A DNA stretch of 64,000 bases from Microbispora triticiradicis. Its GTDB lineage: Bacteria; Actinomycetota; Actinomycetes; Streptosporangiales; Streptosporangiaceae. The first letter of the stretch is position 1, and every line of letters begins with the position of its first letter. This document shows, one piece after another, positions 53,579 through 62,036 of the stretch. Under the pieces are notes generated by a model. That model had not been told where the DNA came from, ran no database searches, and saw only the letters and a program-made list of their open reading frames with translations. Location: positions 1 to 64,000 of the forward strand of contig QFZU02000020.1 in assembly GCA_003260025.2 (NCBI GenBank), read 5' to 3'. The position numbers and the translations under genes are program-made.

Positions 53579-56446
53579 ATGACGGAGACCGTGAGCGGCA
53601 CAGCGGCGGGTGCGGGAGGCCGGGGAGCGAAGCGTCCGCGCAAGGGCCTGAAGATGAAGCGCATCTTCACCACCCCGGGCGTCCACCCGTACGACGAGGT
53701 CCGCTGGGAGCGGCGCGACGTCGTCATGACCAACTGGCGCGACGGCTCGGTCAACTTCGAGCAGCACGGCGTGGAGTTCCCCGCCTCCTGGTCGGTCAAC
53801 GCGGCCAACATCGTGACCACCAAGTACTTCCGGGGCGCGGTGGGCACCCCGCAGCGCGAGTCGAGCCTGCGGCAGCTCGTCGACCGGGTGGTGGGCGTCT
53901 ACACCAGGACCGGCGTCGAGAACGGCTACTTCGCCTCCGACGAGGACGCGGAGATCTTCGACCACGAGCTCAAGCACGCCCTGATCCACCAGGTCTTCAG
54001 CTTCAACTCCCCGGTCTGGTTCAACGTCGGCACCCGCTCCCCCCAGCAGGTGAGCGCGTGTTTCATCCTCGCCGTGGACGACACGATGGAGTCGATCCTC
54101 GACTGGTACAAGGAAGAGGGCGTGATCTTCAAGGGCGGCTCGGGCTCGGGGGTCAACCTCTCCCGGATCCGCTCGTCCAAGGAGCTCCTGTCCAGCGGCG
54201 GCACGGCCAGCGGCCCGGTCTCCTTCATGCGCGGCGCCGACGCGTCCGCCGGGACCATCAAGTCGGGCGGCGCCACCCGCAGGGCGGCGAAGATGGTCGT
54301 CCTCGACGTGGACCACCCCGACATCGAGGAGTTCATCGAGACCAAGGCGCGCGAGGAGGACAAGGTCCGCGCGCTGCGCGACGCCGGGTTCGACATGGAC
54401 CTCGGCGGCAAGGACATCGTGTCCGTCCAGTACCAGAACGCCAACAACTCGGTCCGCGTCTCGGACGAGTTCATGCGCGCCGTGGAGGCCGGGTCGAACT
54501 TCGGCCTGCGGGCCCGGCTGACGGGCGAGGTCATCGAGGAGGTGGAGTCCCGGTCGCTGTTCCGCAAGATGGCGCAGGCCGCCTGGGAGTGCGCCGACCC
54601 GGGCGTGCAGTACGACGACACGATCAACGACTGGCACACCTGCCCGGAGACCGGGCGCATCACGGCGAGCAACCCCTGCTCGGAGTACGTCCACCTGGAC
54701 AACTCCTCGTGCAACCTCGCCTCGATCAACCTGCTGAAGTTCCTGCGCGACGACGACAGCTTCGATGTCGCGAACTTCGTGAAGATCACCGAGCTGATCA
54801 TCACGGCGATGGACATCTCCATCACCTTCGCCGACTTCCCGACGCGGAAGATCGCCGAGACCACCCGGGCGTACCGGCAGCTCGGCATCGGCTACGCCAA
54901 CCTGGGCGCGCTGCTGATGGCGACCGGCCACGCGTACGACTCCGACGGGGGCCGGGCGATCGCCGCGGGCATCACCTCGCTGATGACCGCCGTCTCCTAC
55001 CGCCGCTCGGCCGAGCTCGCCGGGATCGTCGGCCCGTACGACGGCTACCAGCGCAACGCGGAGCCGCACAAGCGGGTCATGCGCAAGCACGCCGCGGCCA
55101 ACGACAACCTGCGCACCCTCGACGACATGGACAAGAACCTGCACGCCGAGGCCACCCGGCAGTGGCAGGAATGCCTTCGCACCGGTGAGAAGAACGGATA
55201 CCGGAACGCGCAGGCCTCGCTGCTGGCGCCCACGGGAACCATCGGGCTCATGATGGACTGCGACACCACCGGCATCGAGCCCGACCTGGCGCTGGTGAAG
55301 TTCAAGAAGCTCGTCGGCGGCGGCTCCATGCAGATCGTCAACCAGACGATCCCGCGTGCGCTGCGCCGGCTGGGCTACCTGGAGGAGCAGGTCGAGGCGA
55401 TCGTCGAGTACATCGCCGAGCACGGTCACGTCGTGGACGCCCCCGGCCTGCGGCCGGAGCACTACGAGGTGTTCGACTGCGCGATGGGGGAGCGGGCCAT
55501 CGCCCCGATGGGCCACGTCCGGATGATGGCGGCGGTCCAGCCGTTCCTGTCCGGCGCGATCTCCAAGACCGTGAACCTGCCCGAGTCGGCCACGGTCGAC
55601 GACATCGAGCAGGTCTACCTGGAGGGCTGGCGGCTCGGCCTCAAGGCGCTGGCCGTCTACCGCGACAACTGCAAGGTCGGCCAGCCCCTGTCGATCGCGA
55701 AGAAGACCTCCGAGGACGCCTCCGAGGAAGCGGCTCCGGAGACGAAGGAGCCGGTCGTCCAGGTCGTGGAGGTCGCGCGGCCGACCCGGCGGCGGATGCC
55801 GAACCAGCGGCCCAGCACCACCACGCGCTTCACTGTGGGCGGTGCCAAGGGCTACATGACCGCCTCGTCCTACCCTGACGACGGCCTGGGCGAGGTCTTC
55901 CTCAAGATGTCCAAGCAGGGCAGCACGCTCGCGGGGGTCATGGACGCCTTCTCGGTGGCCATCTCGATCGGCCTGCAGTACGGCGTGCCGCTGGACACGT
56001 ACGTGCAGAAGTTCGTCAACATGCGGTTCGAGCCCGCCGGCATGACCGACGACCCGGACGTCCGGATGGCGCAGTCCGTGATGGACTACATCTTCCGGCG
56101 GCTCGCGCTCGACTACCTGCCGTACGAGGACAGGGCGGCTCTGGGCATCTTCTCCGCCTCGGAGCGGGCCGCGCAGCAGCGCGGGGAGGACCCGGCCGCG
56201 ATCCAGGACGTCGACACCGCCGCACTGGCCCAGTCGGCGCCCATCGAGAAGCGTGCCGACGCGCCGGCCGAGAACCACGTGGAGCCGGTGGCGGCGCCCG
56301 AGCCGCGCCGGGCCGGGGCCTCGCTGGAGAGCCACCAGGGCCGTACGGCGGACGCGCCGCTGTGCATGACCTGCGGCACGAAGATGCGCCCGGCCGGAAG
56401 CTGCTACGTCTGCGAGGGCTGCGGCAGCACCAGCGGCTGCAGCTGA
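53579..56446 (+). CDS. nrdJ: adenosylcobalamin-dependent (class II) ribonucleotide reductase
   Basis: A 955-residue enzyme making dNTP precursors. Segments KGGSGSGVNLSRIRSSKELL (loop 1 region), ASNPCSEYVHLDNSSCNLAS with the finger-loop NPCSE, and APTGTIGLMMDCDTTGIEPD mark the active barrel. The C-terminal CMTCGTKMRPAGSC and CEGCGSTSGCS form the Cys-rich tail with redox/zinc Cys. The ATG at 53579 has GGAGGGGGAAG upstream. No cobalamin riboswitch is seen before it; control appears to be through NrdR. Confidence 0.96.
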   Translation: MTETVSGTAAGAGGRGAKRPRKGLKMKRIFTTPGVHPYDEVRWERRDVVMTNWRDGSVNFEQHGVEFPASWSVNAANIVTTKYFRGAVGTPQRESSLRQLVDRVVGVYTRTGVENGYFASDEDAEIFDHELKHALIHQVFSFNSPVWFNVGTRSPQQVSACFILAVDDTMESILDWYKEEGVIFKGGSGSGVNLSRIRSSKELLSSGGTASGPVSFMRGADASAGTIKSGGATRRAAKMVVLDVDHPDIEEFIETKAREEDKVRALRDAGFDMDLGGKDIVSVQYQNANNSVRVSDEFMRAVEAGSNFGLRARLTGEVIEEVESRSLFRKMAQAAWECADPGVQYDDTINDWHTCPETGRITASNPCSEYVHLDNSSCNLASINLLKFLRDDDSFDVANFVKITELIITAMDISITFADFPTRKIAETTRAYRQLGIGYANLGALLMATGHAYDSDGGRAIAAGITSLMTAVSYRRSAELAGIVGPYDGYQRNAEPHKRVMRKHAAANDNLRTLDDMDKNLHAEATRQWQECLRTGEKNGYRNAQASLLAPTGTIGLMMDCDTTGIEPDLALVKFKKLVGGGSMQIVNQTIPRALRRLGYLEEQVEAIVEYIAEHGHVVDAPGLRPEHYEVFDCAMGERAIAPMGHVRMMAAVQPFLSGAISKTVNLPESATVDDIEQVYLEGWRLGLKALAVYRDNCKVGQPLSIAKKTSEDASEEAAPETKEPVVQVVEVARPTRRRMPNQRPSTTTRFTVGGAKGYMTASSYPDDGLGEVFLKMSKQGSTLAGVMDAFSVAISIGLQYGVPLDTYVQKFVNMRFEPAGMTDDPDVRMAQSVMDYIFRRLALDYLPYEDRAALGIFSASERAAQQRGEDPAAIQDVDTAALAQSAPIEKRADAPAENHVEPVAAPEPRRAGASLESHQGRTADAPLCMTCGTKMRPAGSCYVCEGCGSTSGCS

Positions 56447-56467
56447 CCCACGGTTCGAACCCCGTGA

Positions 56468-56503
56468 GCGAAGGGGGCCGGCGGACTCGCCGGTCCCCTT
56501 CGC
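56468..56503 (+). terminator. terminator of nrdR-nrdJ
   Basis: GCGAAGGGGGCCGGCG (56468-56483) pairs with CGCCGGTCCCCTTCGC (56488-56503), 16 pairs with one G-U, and a GACT loop, 22 nt after the stop. Confidence 0.9.
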
Positions 56504-56571
56504 GCGTGCCGGAGAGGACCGGACGCCCTCCGGCCGGGAATGACACCGGTGGTTGCCGTGTTGCCGCAGCC

Positions 56572-57198
56572 ATGGTCATCGGATTCATCGGCAGCGGGAA
56601 GATCGGCGGCACCCTGGCGAAGCTGGCGGTCGACGCCGGCCACTCAGTGGTGCTGAGCAACTCCCGCGGGCCCCAGACGCTCACCGAACTCGTGGCCCGG
56701 CTCGGCCCGGACGCGCGCGCCGCCACCCCGGCCGAGGCCGCGGAGGCGGGCGACATCGTCGTCGTCACCATCCCCTTCGGGCGGTACCGGGAGGTCCCGG
56801 CCGAGCCGCTGAAGGGCAAGACGGTGATCGACACGAACAACTACTACTTCGAGCGGGACGGCCGTTTCCCCGAGATCGACTCGGACGAGACCAGTGACAG
56901 CGAGGTGCTCGCCGCGCACCTGCCGGAGGCCCGCGTCGTGAAGGCCTTCAACTCCATCGCCCATGTTCACCTGGCCGAGCAGGGTCTGCCCGCCGGCGCG
57001 GAGAACCGGCGGGCGCTGCCCATCGCGGGTGACGACGCCGAGGCCAAGCGGCAGGTCGCCGAGCTCATCGACTCCTTCGGCTTCGACGTGGTCGACGCGG
57101 GCCCGCTCGCGGAGGGACGCCGCTTCCAGCGGGACAAGCCCGCCTACGGCCCCCGTCTCACCGTCGCCGAGCTGCGTGACGCCCTCGCACGAGGCTGA
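56572..57198 (+). CDS. NADP(H)-binding oxidoreductase, F420-dependent NADP reductase-like
   Basis: A 208-residue Rossmann protein. The N-terminus is VIGFIGSGKIGGTLAKLA, followed by VLSNSRGPQTL (the Ser/Arg after strand 2 favours NADPH), VVVTIPFGRYREVP, KTVIDTNNYY and VVKAFNSIAHVHL. This is the NADPH:F420 oxidoreductase / NADPH-dependent ferric-type fold found widely in actinobacteria. F420 use is likely for the phylum but not proven. No good ribosome binding site precedes the ATG. It stands alone between nrdJ and a convergent dehydrogenase. Confidence 0.8.
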   Translation: MVIGFIGSGKIGGTLAKLAVDAGHSVVLSNSRGPQTLTELVARLGPDARAATPAEAAEAGDIVVVTIPFGRYREVPAEPLKGKTVIDTNNYYFERDGRFPEIDSDETSDSEVLAAHLPEARVVKAFNSIAHVHLAEQGLPAGAENRRALPIAGDDAEAKRQVAELIDSFGFDVVDAGPLAEGRRFQRDKPAYGPRLTVAELRDALARG

Positions 57199-57219
57199 CG
57201 GAGGATCTGGGGCCTTAGG

Positions 57220-58326
57220 TCAGGGGGCGACCGTCTGGCGGGTGCCGGTCTCCGCGGAGCCGCGGATCGCGTCGAGCAGGCCGTGCAGGCGCAGGCCGTG
57301 CGCGAAGTCCGGCACCCTCCCTCCGCCGGTGCGGAGGTCGGCGGCGAGAGCGGCGTAGAGCCCGGCGACGTTGCGCGCGTCCCCCGCCGCCTCGGGCACC
57401 GGGACGTACTCCTCGGGAACGGGCAGCTCCTTCCACGCGCCCCCCGCCGTCCCGTGCAGGCGCAGCTCGCCGATCTGCACGCCGTACGGGCTGCCGGGGC
57501 CGGTGGACACGAGCGCGAGGTCGCCCTCGGTGCCGGAGATCTCGATTCGCGTGCCCGGCTCGGTGACCTTGGCGCTGTGGAGGTGCAGGGAGACCACGGC
57601 GCCGCTCGTCATGGTCGCCGAGAGCAGGAGCTGGTCGGGGGTGTCGGCCTCGATCGTCTCGCCGCTCTCCTCGATCGTGTACTGCGGGCGCTGGACGGAG
57701 AGGGTGGCGGACAGGGAGGCGACGCCGCCCAGAAGGTGCTCCACGACGTCGAGCGTGTGCCCGCCCACGACCTCCAGCAGGCCGGCCGCGCCGGCGCGGG
57801 TGACGGTGTACGCCGACCAGGACGGCAGCCTGCCGTTCGCGCCCTTGCCGACCGCCGAGTGGACGTTCACCGAGGTGACCCGGCCCACCGCGCCGTCCCG
57901 GAGCCGGTCGCGGGCGTACGTCACGGCGGGGGCGAACCGGCCCTGCAGCCCGAGCGCGTGCCGTACGCCGGCCGCGCGTGCCTGGTCGAGCAGGTCGCGC
58001 GCCTCGGTGGTCGTCCGCGCCAGCGGCCACTCGCACAGCACGTGGGTGCCGGCCTCCAGGGCGGCGCCGACGAGCTCCGCGTGCCGGGGAACCCTGACCG
58101 TGACGACGACGAGGTCCACCTCGGGGTGCGCGGCCAGGGCCCGGGGGTCGGTGAACGCGTGCGCGGCGCCGAACCTGCGCGCGGCCTCCCGGGCGCTGTC
58201 CTCCCGGCTGGTCGCCACGGCCGTGATCTCGTAGGCCGGCAGCGTCCGCAGCGCCGGGACGTGCGCGCGCACCGCCCAGCCGCGCTCGGGGTTGGCGCCG
58301 ACGATGCCCACACGGATACTGCTCAT
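57220..58326 (-). CDS. Gfo/Idh/MocA-family NAD(P)-dependent oxidoreductase
   Basis: A 368-residue dehydrogenase. The N-terminal Rossmann region has VGIVGANPERGWAVRAHVPA, VDLVVVTVRVPRHAELV and HVLCEWPLARTTTEA; the usual EKP motif (Glu-Lys-Pro) is EWP here, so the conserved Lys is replaced. The C-terminal alpha/beta domain has GHTLDVVEHLLGG with the active-site-type Asp and His. GGAGG precedes the ATG at 58326. Divergent from a TetR repressor with shared inverted-repeat operators; the substrate may be a sugar or galactose-like compound, unproven. Confidence 0.86.
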   Translation of the reverse strand: MSSIRVGIVGANPERGWAVRAHVPALRTLPAYEITAVATSREDSAREAARRFGAAHAFTDPRALAAHPEVDLVVVTVRVPRHAELVGAALEAGTHVLCEWPLARTTTEARDLLDQARAAGVRHALGLQGRFAPAVTYARDRLRDGAVGRVTSVNVHSAVGKGANGRLPSWSAYTVTRAGAAGLLEVVGGHTLDVVEHLLGGVASLSATLSVQRPQYTIEESGETIEADTPDQLLLSATMTSGAVVSLHLHSAKVTEPGTRIEISGTEGDLALVSTGPGSPYGVQIGELRLHGTAGGAWKELPVPEEYVPVPEAAGDARNVAGLYAALAADLRTGGGRVPDFAHGLRLHGLLDAIRGSAETGTRQTVAP

Positions 58327-58358
58327 TTCCCGCCTCCACCAATAAGCGGACTTCTGTC

Positions 58359-58401
58359 GTCCGGTTACGACCAAGCATAACCGGACGCGCTGAGTCCGGT
58401 T
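58359..58401. promoter_or_regulatory. TetR operator cluster between Gfo/Idh and tetR genes
   Basis: Three half sites: GTCCGGTTA (58359-58367), TAACCGGAC (58378-58386) and GTCCGGTT (58394-58401). The last two form AACCGGAC-N7-GTCCGGTT just upstream of the tetR -10; the first two are a perfect 9-bp inverted repeat with a 10-nt spacer. Confidence 0.75.
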
Positions 58402-58403
58402 GG

Positions 58404-58409
58404 TAGGCT
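58404..58409 (+). promoter_or_regulatory. -10 element of leaderless tetR
   Basis: TAGGCT, 6 nt, then the ATG at 58416. It directly abuts the operator cluster. Confidence 0.55.
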
Positions 58410-58415
58410 GCGGTC

Positions 58416-59051
58416 ATGAGCAGTCGGGACGGAGCGGTCGGCGCCCTGCTGGCGGCGGAGCAGGGGCGGACGCCACGTGCCGACGCGCGGCGCAACATGG
58501 AGCGGCTCGTGGAGGCCGCCCGGGCGGCGGTGGCCGAGACAGGAGTCGAGGTCACGGCGCACGAGATCGCCCGCAGGGCCGGTGTGGGCATCGGCACCTT
58601 CTACCGGCGCGTGTCCTCCCGCGAGGCGCTGCTGGAGGCGGTCCTCGACGAGGTGTTCGCGGAGATGGCCGACCTGGCCGCGAACGCCGCCGCCGACCCC
58701 GACCCCTGGCACGGATTCGAGACCTTCGCCGTTTCGTACGTGCGGCTGCGTGCGGAGAGCTGCGGCATCCGCGAGGCGGTCGGCGGCGCGTGCGGGCCGA
58801 ACCTCGACCCGGTCCTCGGCCGGATCCAGGAAAGCGTGCGGCTTCTGGTGGAGCGCGCGCAGGAGGCGGGGGTGATGCGGAGCGACGTGGCCTGGCAGGA
58901 CGTGCCGTTCCTGCTGGCGGCGGTGGCGACCGGCCCGCGCACACTCAGGCTCCGGGCCGGGGACGAGCAGTGGGGCCGTAACCTGCGCGTCGTGCTCGAC
59001 GGGCTCCGTGCGCCGCGGTCGCAGGGGTTGCCGGGGACGCCGCCGGCCTGA
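58416..59051 (+). CDS. TetR-family transcriptional regulator
   Basis: A 211-residue repressor. The N-terminal helix-turn-helix (about 25-70) includes NMERLVEAARAAVAETGVEV, HEIARRAGVGIGTFYRRVSS and REALLEAVLDEVF. The helical ligand domain follows (residues 80-200), of the TetR_C_33/SbtR-like type. Leaderless ATG. Divergent from the Gfo/Idh dehydrogenase; operators in the 89-bp gap indicate control of both genes. Confidence 0.9.
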   Translation: MSSRDGAVGALLAAEQGRTPRADARRNMERLVEAARAAVAETGVEVTAHEIARRAGVGIGTFYRRVSSREALLEAVLDEVFAEMADLAANAAADPDPWHGFETFAVSYVRLRAESCGIREAVGGACGPNLDPVLGRIQESVRLLVERAQEAGVMRSDVAWQDVPFLLAAVATGPRTLRLRAGDEQWGRNLRVVLDGLRAPRSQGLPGTPPA

Positions 59052-59092
59052 GGAACCGGCCTGGTCCGGCCCGCCTGATCGAGCCTGCCGGG

Positions 59093-59526
59093 TCAGTCGG
59101 TCTCGAAGGCGATCCGGCCGGTGAGCCAGCGGTAGAACTTGATCGAGAACCTGACCCAGTGGGCGATCACCGTGCTCAGGTGCTCCCTGGTCACTCCGGC
59201 GCCGATGTAGAGCTGGGAGTCTCCGACCAGCCGGAGGGCGCCGTTGTCCTGGGTGAAGGTGTAGACCTTCGGCCACATGGTGTCGGCGTTCCACTCGTTG
59301 AGCGCGGTGAGCAGCATCGGCTTGTCGTCCACCGAGTACGGCCTGTCGTAGAAGGTGCGGACCGTGAACAGGTCTCCCTCCTTGCCGAACAGGAAGAAGA
59401 TGGTGAGGTGGGCGGTGGAGATCGCCAGGTCGCCCTCTCGTCTGTGGTGTGCTCGATGTCCAGCTCGTCCAGGATCTCTTCGACGAGTTCCCGGTCCGGC
59501 TGGACGACCGCTGGGGAAGGCGTCAC
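59093..59526 (-). pseudogene. YbjN-domain protein gene with a frameshift
   Basis: The N-terminal part (PDRELVEEILDELDIEHTTD, from a GTG at 59526 with GCAGGA upstream) and the rest (DLAISTAHLTIFFLFGKEGD, FTVRTFYDRPYSVDDKPML, AGVTREHLSTVIAHWVRF) are in two different frames that meet near 59436-59440. Restoring one G in the GACGAGAGGG run on the minus strand would rejoin them as Glu-Glu-Gly-Asp-Leu. Domain order and total length (about 144 residues) fit an intact YbjN protein, so the lesion is recent or a sequencing error. YbjN proteins resemble type III secretion chaperones; function in actinobacteria is unknown. Confidence 0.75.
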
Positions 59527-59628
59527 GGGTTCCATCCTGCCGCATCGTGCGGACGGCACGGGGGCGGTCGTGACAGCGGAGCCGGCAGAGAAACGAGGTG
59601 ACCACCGATCCGGCGGGCGGGTGGGCGG

Positions 59629-60126
59629 TCACCCCGGCGCGGGGGCGTCCTGCCGTAGGCGGCCGGTCTCCGTCCGCGCGTCGACCTTCCCCGTCACACC
59701 GCGTACGGTGACGTCGCCGTGATCGCTGCGGATCGTGACCTCGATGTCCCGGGGCACCACGAACGCGTAGTCGGTGTGGCTCTCCGCCGTGTCCCTGATC
59801 GGGCCGCAGATCGAACCCGTGTCGTCGCACACCAGTCCGACCGTCAGCGAGCCGTCTCCCCACGACTCCACCCGGGGGCCCGCCCCCCGCGCGCGACGGG
59901 TCACCCGTACATCGGTCACGTCGGCGCCCACGACCTCGACGTCTCCGTGGTCCGTACGCACGTCGAGGGTCCGGACGCCGTCGAAGGAGGAGGGCGAGCC
60001 TAGCATCGTGTCCGTCGTCGACACGACGAGCACCACCAGCAGCGCGACGAGCAGCGGCACCGCCGTCGCCGCCCACACGAGGGTGCGGCCCGTCCGCCGA
60101 TCGCCCGTCAACATGTACAGGTCCAT
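59629..60126 (-). CDS. membrane-anchored DUF4097-like (adhesin-fold) protein
   Basis: A 165-residue protein. A membrane helix at about 15-37 (LVWAATAVPLLVALLVVLVV) precedes a beta-repeat domain in which VRTDHGDVEVVGADVTDVRV and VTIRSDHGDVTVRGVTGKVD are successive units, the pattern of DUF4097/GIN-type right-handed beta structures. It is shorter than typical members, with only about one and a half repeats, and may be truncated at the C-terminus (Ala-Pro-Ala-Pro-Gly end). Function unknown. Confidence 0.65.
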   Translation of the reverse strand: MDLYMLTGDRRTGRTLVWAATAVPLLVALLVVLVVSTTDTMLGSPSSFDGVRTLDVRTDHGDVEVVGADVTDVRVTRRARGAGPRVESWGDGSLTVGLVCDDTGSICGPIRDTAESHTDYAFVVPRDIEVTIRSDHGDVTVRGVTGKVDARTETGRLRQDAPAPG

Positions 60127-60185
60127 GGCGTATTCGTACGGCGTGCCGCCTGCGCGGAGGTTGCAGCCCGCTTACCGGGCAGGTC

Positions 60186-61004
60186 TCACCGCCACGCCTG
60201 GCGCGCGGCCCACCGCTCCACCGTCGTCGCCCCCCGGTGGAGCCGCCCCTCCGGGATCGGCGGCGGCGCGGCCGCCGCGGCCGGGGCGTAGAACCCGGCG
60301 ATCCCCTCGGCCGCCTCCCGGCCCACGACCGGCGTGATGAGCCGGGCGTAGTCGGCGGGCTCGACCCGCAGGTAGCGCACCGGCCTTCCTGCGGCGGAGG
60401 CCACGGCGGCGGCGATCCGGTCACCGGTGACCTCCTCCGGGCCCGTCACGACGAGCCGCGCGGGCGGCTCGGCCACCGCCAGCGCCGCGCCGACGGCCTC
60501 CGCCAGGTCGTCGAGCGCCGACCACGGCACGGGTGCCTCCGCCGGGAGCGGATAGACGAGTTCGCCGTGCTCGCGGACGCGCCGGGCCGACCAGGGCTGC
60601 GCCAGGTTCTCCAGGTACGGCCCCGCGGGGCCGATCACGGACGCGGCCACCCGTACGGGCAGGTCCCGGGCGAGCAGGACCCGGGCGTCGACGAACGGGA
60701 CGCCCACCGGGGCCGGCGGCAGCGGCATCCCCGGATTGAACACCACCCGCGGCACGGCGGCCTCGCAGAGAGCGGCGAGCACCGACGCCGCGTGCCGCAG
60801 GGCGATCTCGCCGAACACCTGCGGAAGCTGCACGACGACCGCGTCGGCGCCCTTGTACGCCGCGGCGAGGGAGGCGGCATCGGCCAGATCGGCGGAGGCG
60901 GAGTTCAGCGGCCGGACCTGGTGCCCGAGCGCGCGTAGCCTCCGTACGACGGGAGAGCCCTGGGTTCCGGTCGCTCCGTGCACGGCAACGATCATCTTCG
61001 TCAT
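60186..61004 (-). CDS. NmrA-like NAD(P)-binding protein
   Basis: A 272-residue atypical SDR. The N-terminal Rossmann motif is VAVHGATGTQGSPVVRRL, followed by AYKGADAVVVQLPQVFGE and VVFNPGMPLPPAPVGVPF. The canonical SDR Tyr-Lys pair is absent, as in NmrA/TMR-like sensors and quinone reductases. It is divergent from an HxlR-family regulator 66 nt away; HxlR/NmrA pairs are a common redox- or electrophile-responsive arrangement. Exact reaction unknown. Confidence 0.85.
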   Translation of the reverse strand: MTKMIVAVHGATGTQGSPVVRRLRALGHQVRPLNSASADLADAASLAAAYKGADAVVVQLPQVFGEIALRHAASVLAALCEAAVPRVVFNPGMPLPPAPVGVPFVDARVLLARDLPVRVAASVIGPAGPYLENLAQPWSARRVREHGELVYPLPAEAPVPWSALDDLAEAVGAALAVAEPPARLVVTGPEEVTGDRIAAAVASAAGRPVRYLRVEPADYARLITPVVGREAAEGIAGFYAPAAAAAPPPIPEGRLHRGATTVERWAARQAWR

Positions 61005-61053
61005 GCGGCCGACGGTAAGGCCAATTTTTCATCTTTTGAAGTAGGCACTTTTC

Positions 61054-61068
61054 CTGTAGTAACTACAG
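61054..61068. promoter_or_regulatory. 15-bp perfect palindrome, probable HxlR operator
   Basis: CTGTAGT-A-ACTACAG, two nt before the hxlR start codon. A partial copy, AAGTAGGCACTT, lies at 61039-61050. Located in the divergent hxlR/nmrA promoter region. Confidence 0.7.
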
Positions 61069-61070
61069 TC

Positions 61071-61409
61071 ATGGAAACAGACCAGGCACCGCGGCCGATC
61101 ACGCCCGAAGAATGCGTCGTCACCCGGACGCTGACCTTCGTCGGCAGCAGGTGGACGCCGCTGGTCATCTGGCACCTGCTCGACGGCGTCAAGCGGTACG
61201 GCGAGCTTCGGCAGGCGCTGCCCGGGATCAGCCCCAAGACGCTGGCCGACCGGCTGCAGGCCCTGGAGGAGCGCGGACTGGTCACGCGCACGGTGCATCC
61301 GGAGAAGCCGCCACGCGTGGAGTACGCCCTGACGCCCCGCGGCTTCGCGCTCGGGAGGATCCTCGACGACGTCGCGCGGTGGGGCGAGGAGTGGGAAAAC
61401 GTGGACTAA
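61071..61409 (+). CDS. HxlR-family winged-helix regulator
   Basis: A 112-residue regulator consisting of a single HxlR domain. It has ECVVTRTLTFVGSRWTPLVI with the conserved Cys15, RYGELRQALPGISPKTLADR (recognition helix) and a wing RTVHPEKPPRVEYALTPRG. The Cys at this position is the redox sensor in YodB/HypR-type members. The ATG at 61071 directly follows the palindromic operator. Likely represses itself and the divergent NmrA-like gene. Confidence 0.9.
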   Translation: METDQAPRPITPEECVVTRTLTFVGSRWTPLVIWHLLDGVKRYGELRQALPGISPKTLADRLQALEERGLVTRTVHPEKPPRVEYALTPRGFALGRILDDVARWGEEWENVD

Positions 61410-61755
61410 CCGCTCTCTTTGCCGACGGGTGAGGAACAGGCGTTCTTCCAGCGGCATTGGACGGTGAAGCGCCCCGCGCGCTCACCCGAGCTCCTGCCGC
61501 GCTCACAATGTACGCGCGATCTGCGGCGACGTCAGCGGCAGGTCAGGTCAGCTGCTGTCGAGCTGATCCAGGTTTTCCAGCAGAACTCGCGCCTGCCGGG
61601 TCTCAGGGTGGTGACGCCGGTGCCACCCAGCCCAGGACTCCAATATTGATTACAGTCTCGTGGCTGGGCCTGTACCTGGAGAAACGCCTTGCTTGAGACG
61701 TGCGAGGTGAGTACCTTCGGCGACAACGCCGCCGCTTCTCGGAGCGGTTGGAAGT
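61410..61755. other. gene-poor stretch with a possible minus-strand coding remnant
   Basis: No intact gene is seen. On the minus strand near 61555-61625 a frame reads HHPETRQARVLLENLDQLD and stops. It looks protein-like but has no start or recognised family. A locally AT-rich spot (CAATATTGATTACAG) lies near 61640. Confidence 0.35.
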
Positions 61756-61795
61756 GAGCCCGGGAAGATCCCTCCGGAGGTGGGGTCCCGGGCTC
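61756..61795 (-). terminator. stem-loop downstream of DUF397 gene
   Basis: GAGCCCGGGA (61756-61765) pairs perfectly with TCCCGGGCTC (61786-61795). The loop contains a smaller CCTCC/GGAGG hairpin. 28 nt after the DUF397 stop on the minus strand. Confidence 0.7.
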
Positions 61796-61823
61796 GCGGC
61801 TTTCTGAGCGACCGCCGGGGCTG

Positions 61824-62030
61824 TCAGATCTCGAACTCGCCGCTCTTCACGCCGGCGATGAAGGCGCTCCACTCGCTCGGCGTGAAGGTCAGCACCGGGC
61901 CCGAACGGTCCTTGCTGTCCCGTACGGCCACGAGCCCCGGCAGTGCCGTGGCCACCTCGACACAGTTGTTGCCGCCACCACTGAAGCTGGACTTGCGGAA
62001 TTCGGCACCGGACAGATCAGGGGAGATCAT
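61824..62030 (-). CDS. DUF397-domain protein
   Basis: A 68-residue protein typical of DUF397: FRKSSFSGGGNNCVEVATAL, then VAVRDSKDRSGPVLTFTPSE and WSAFIAGVKSGEF. In actinobacteria such genes lie beside XRE/DUF5753 regulators and are thought to act as their partners (BldB/WhiJ-type developmental switches or toxin-antitoxin-like pairs). The ATG at 62030 has AAGAG upstream. It follows the remains of its DUF5753 partner, which is broken, so this is an orphan copy. Confidence 0.88.
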   Translation of the reverse strand: MISPDLSGAEFRKSSFSGGGNNCVEVATALPGLVAVRDSKDRSGPVLTFTPSEWSAFIAGVKSGEFEI

Positions 62031-62036
62031 GCTGAC

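Noticed and set aside
56362-56571. N-terminal extension of the NADP-binding protein into the nrdJ tail and terminator
   Set aside because: It would run through the strong terminator stem; the Rossmann fold begins at the ATG at 56572.
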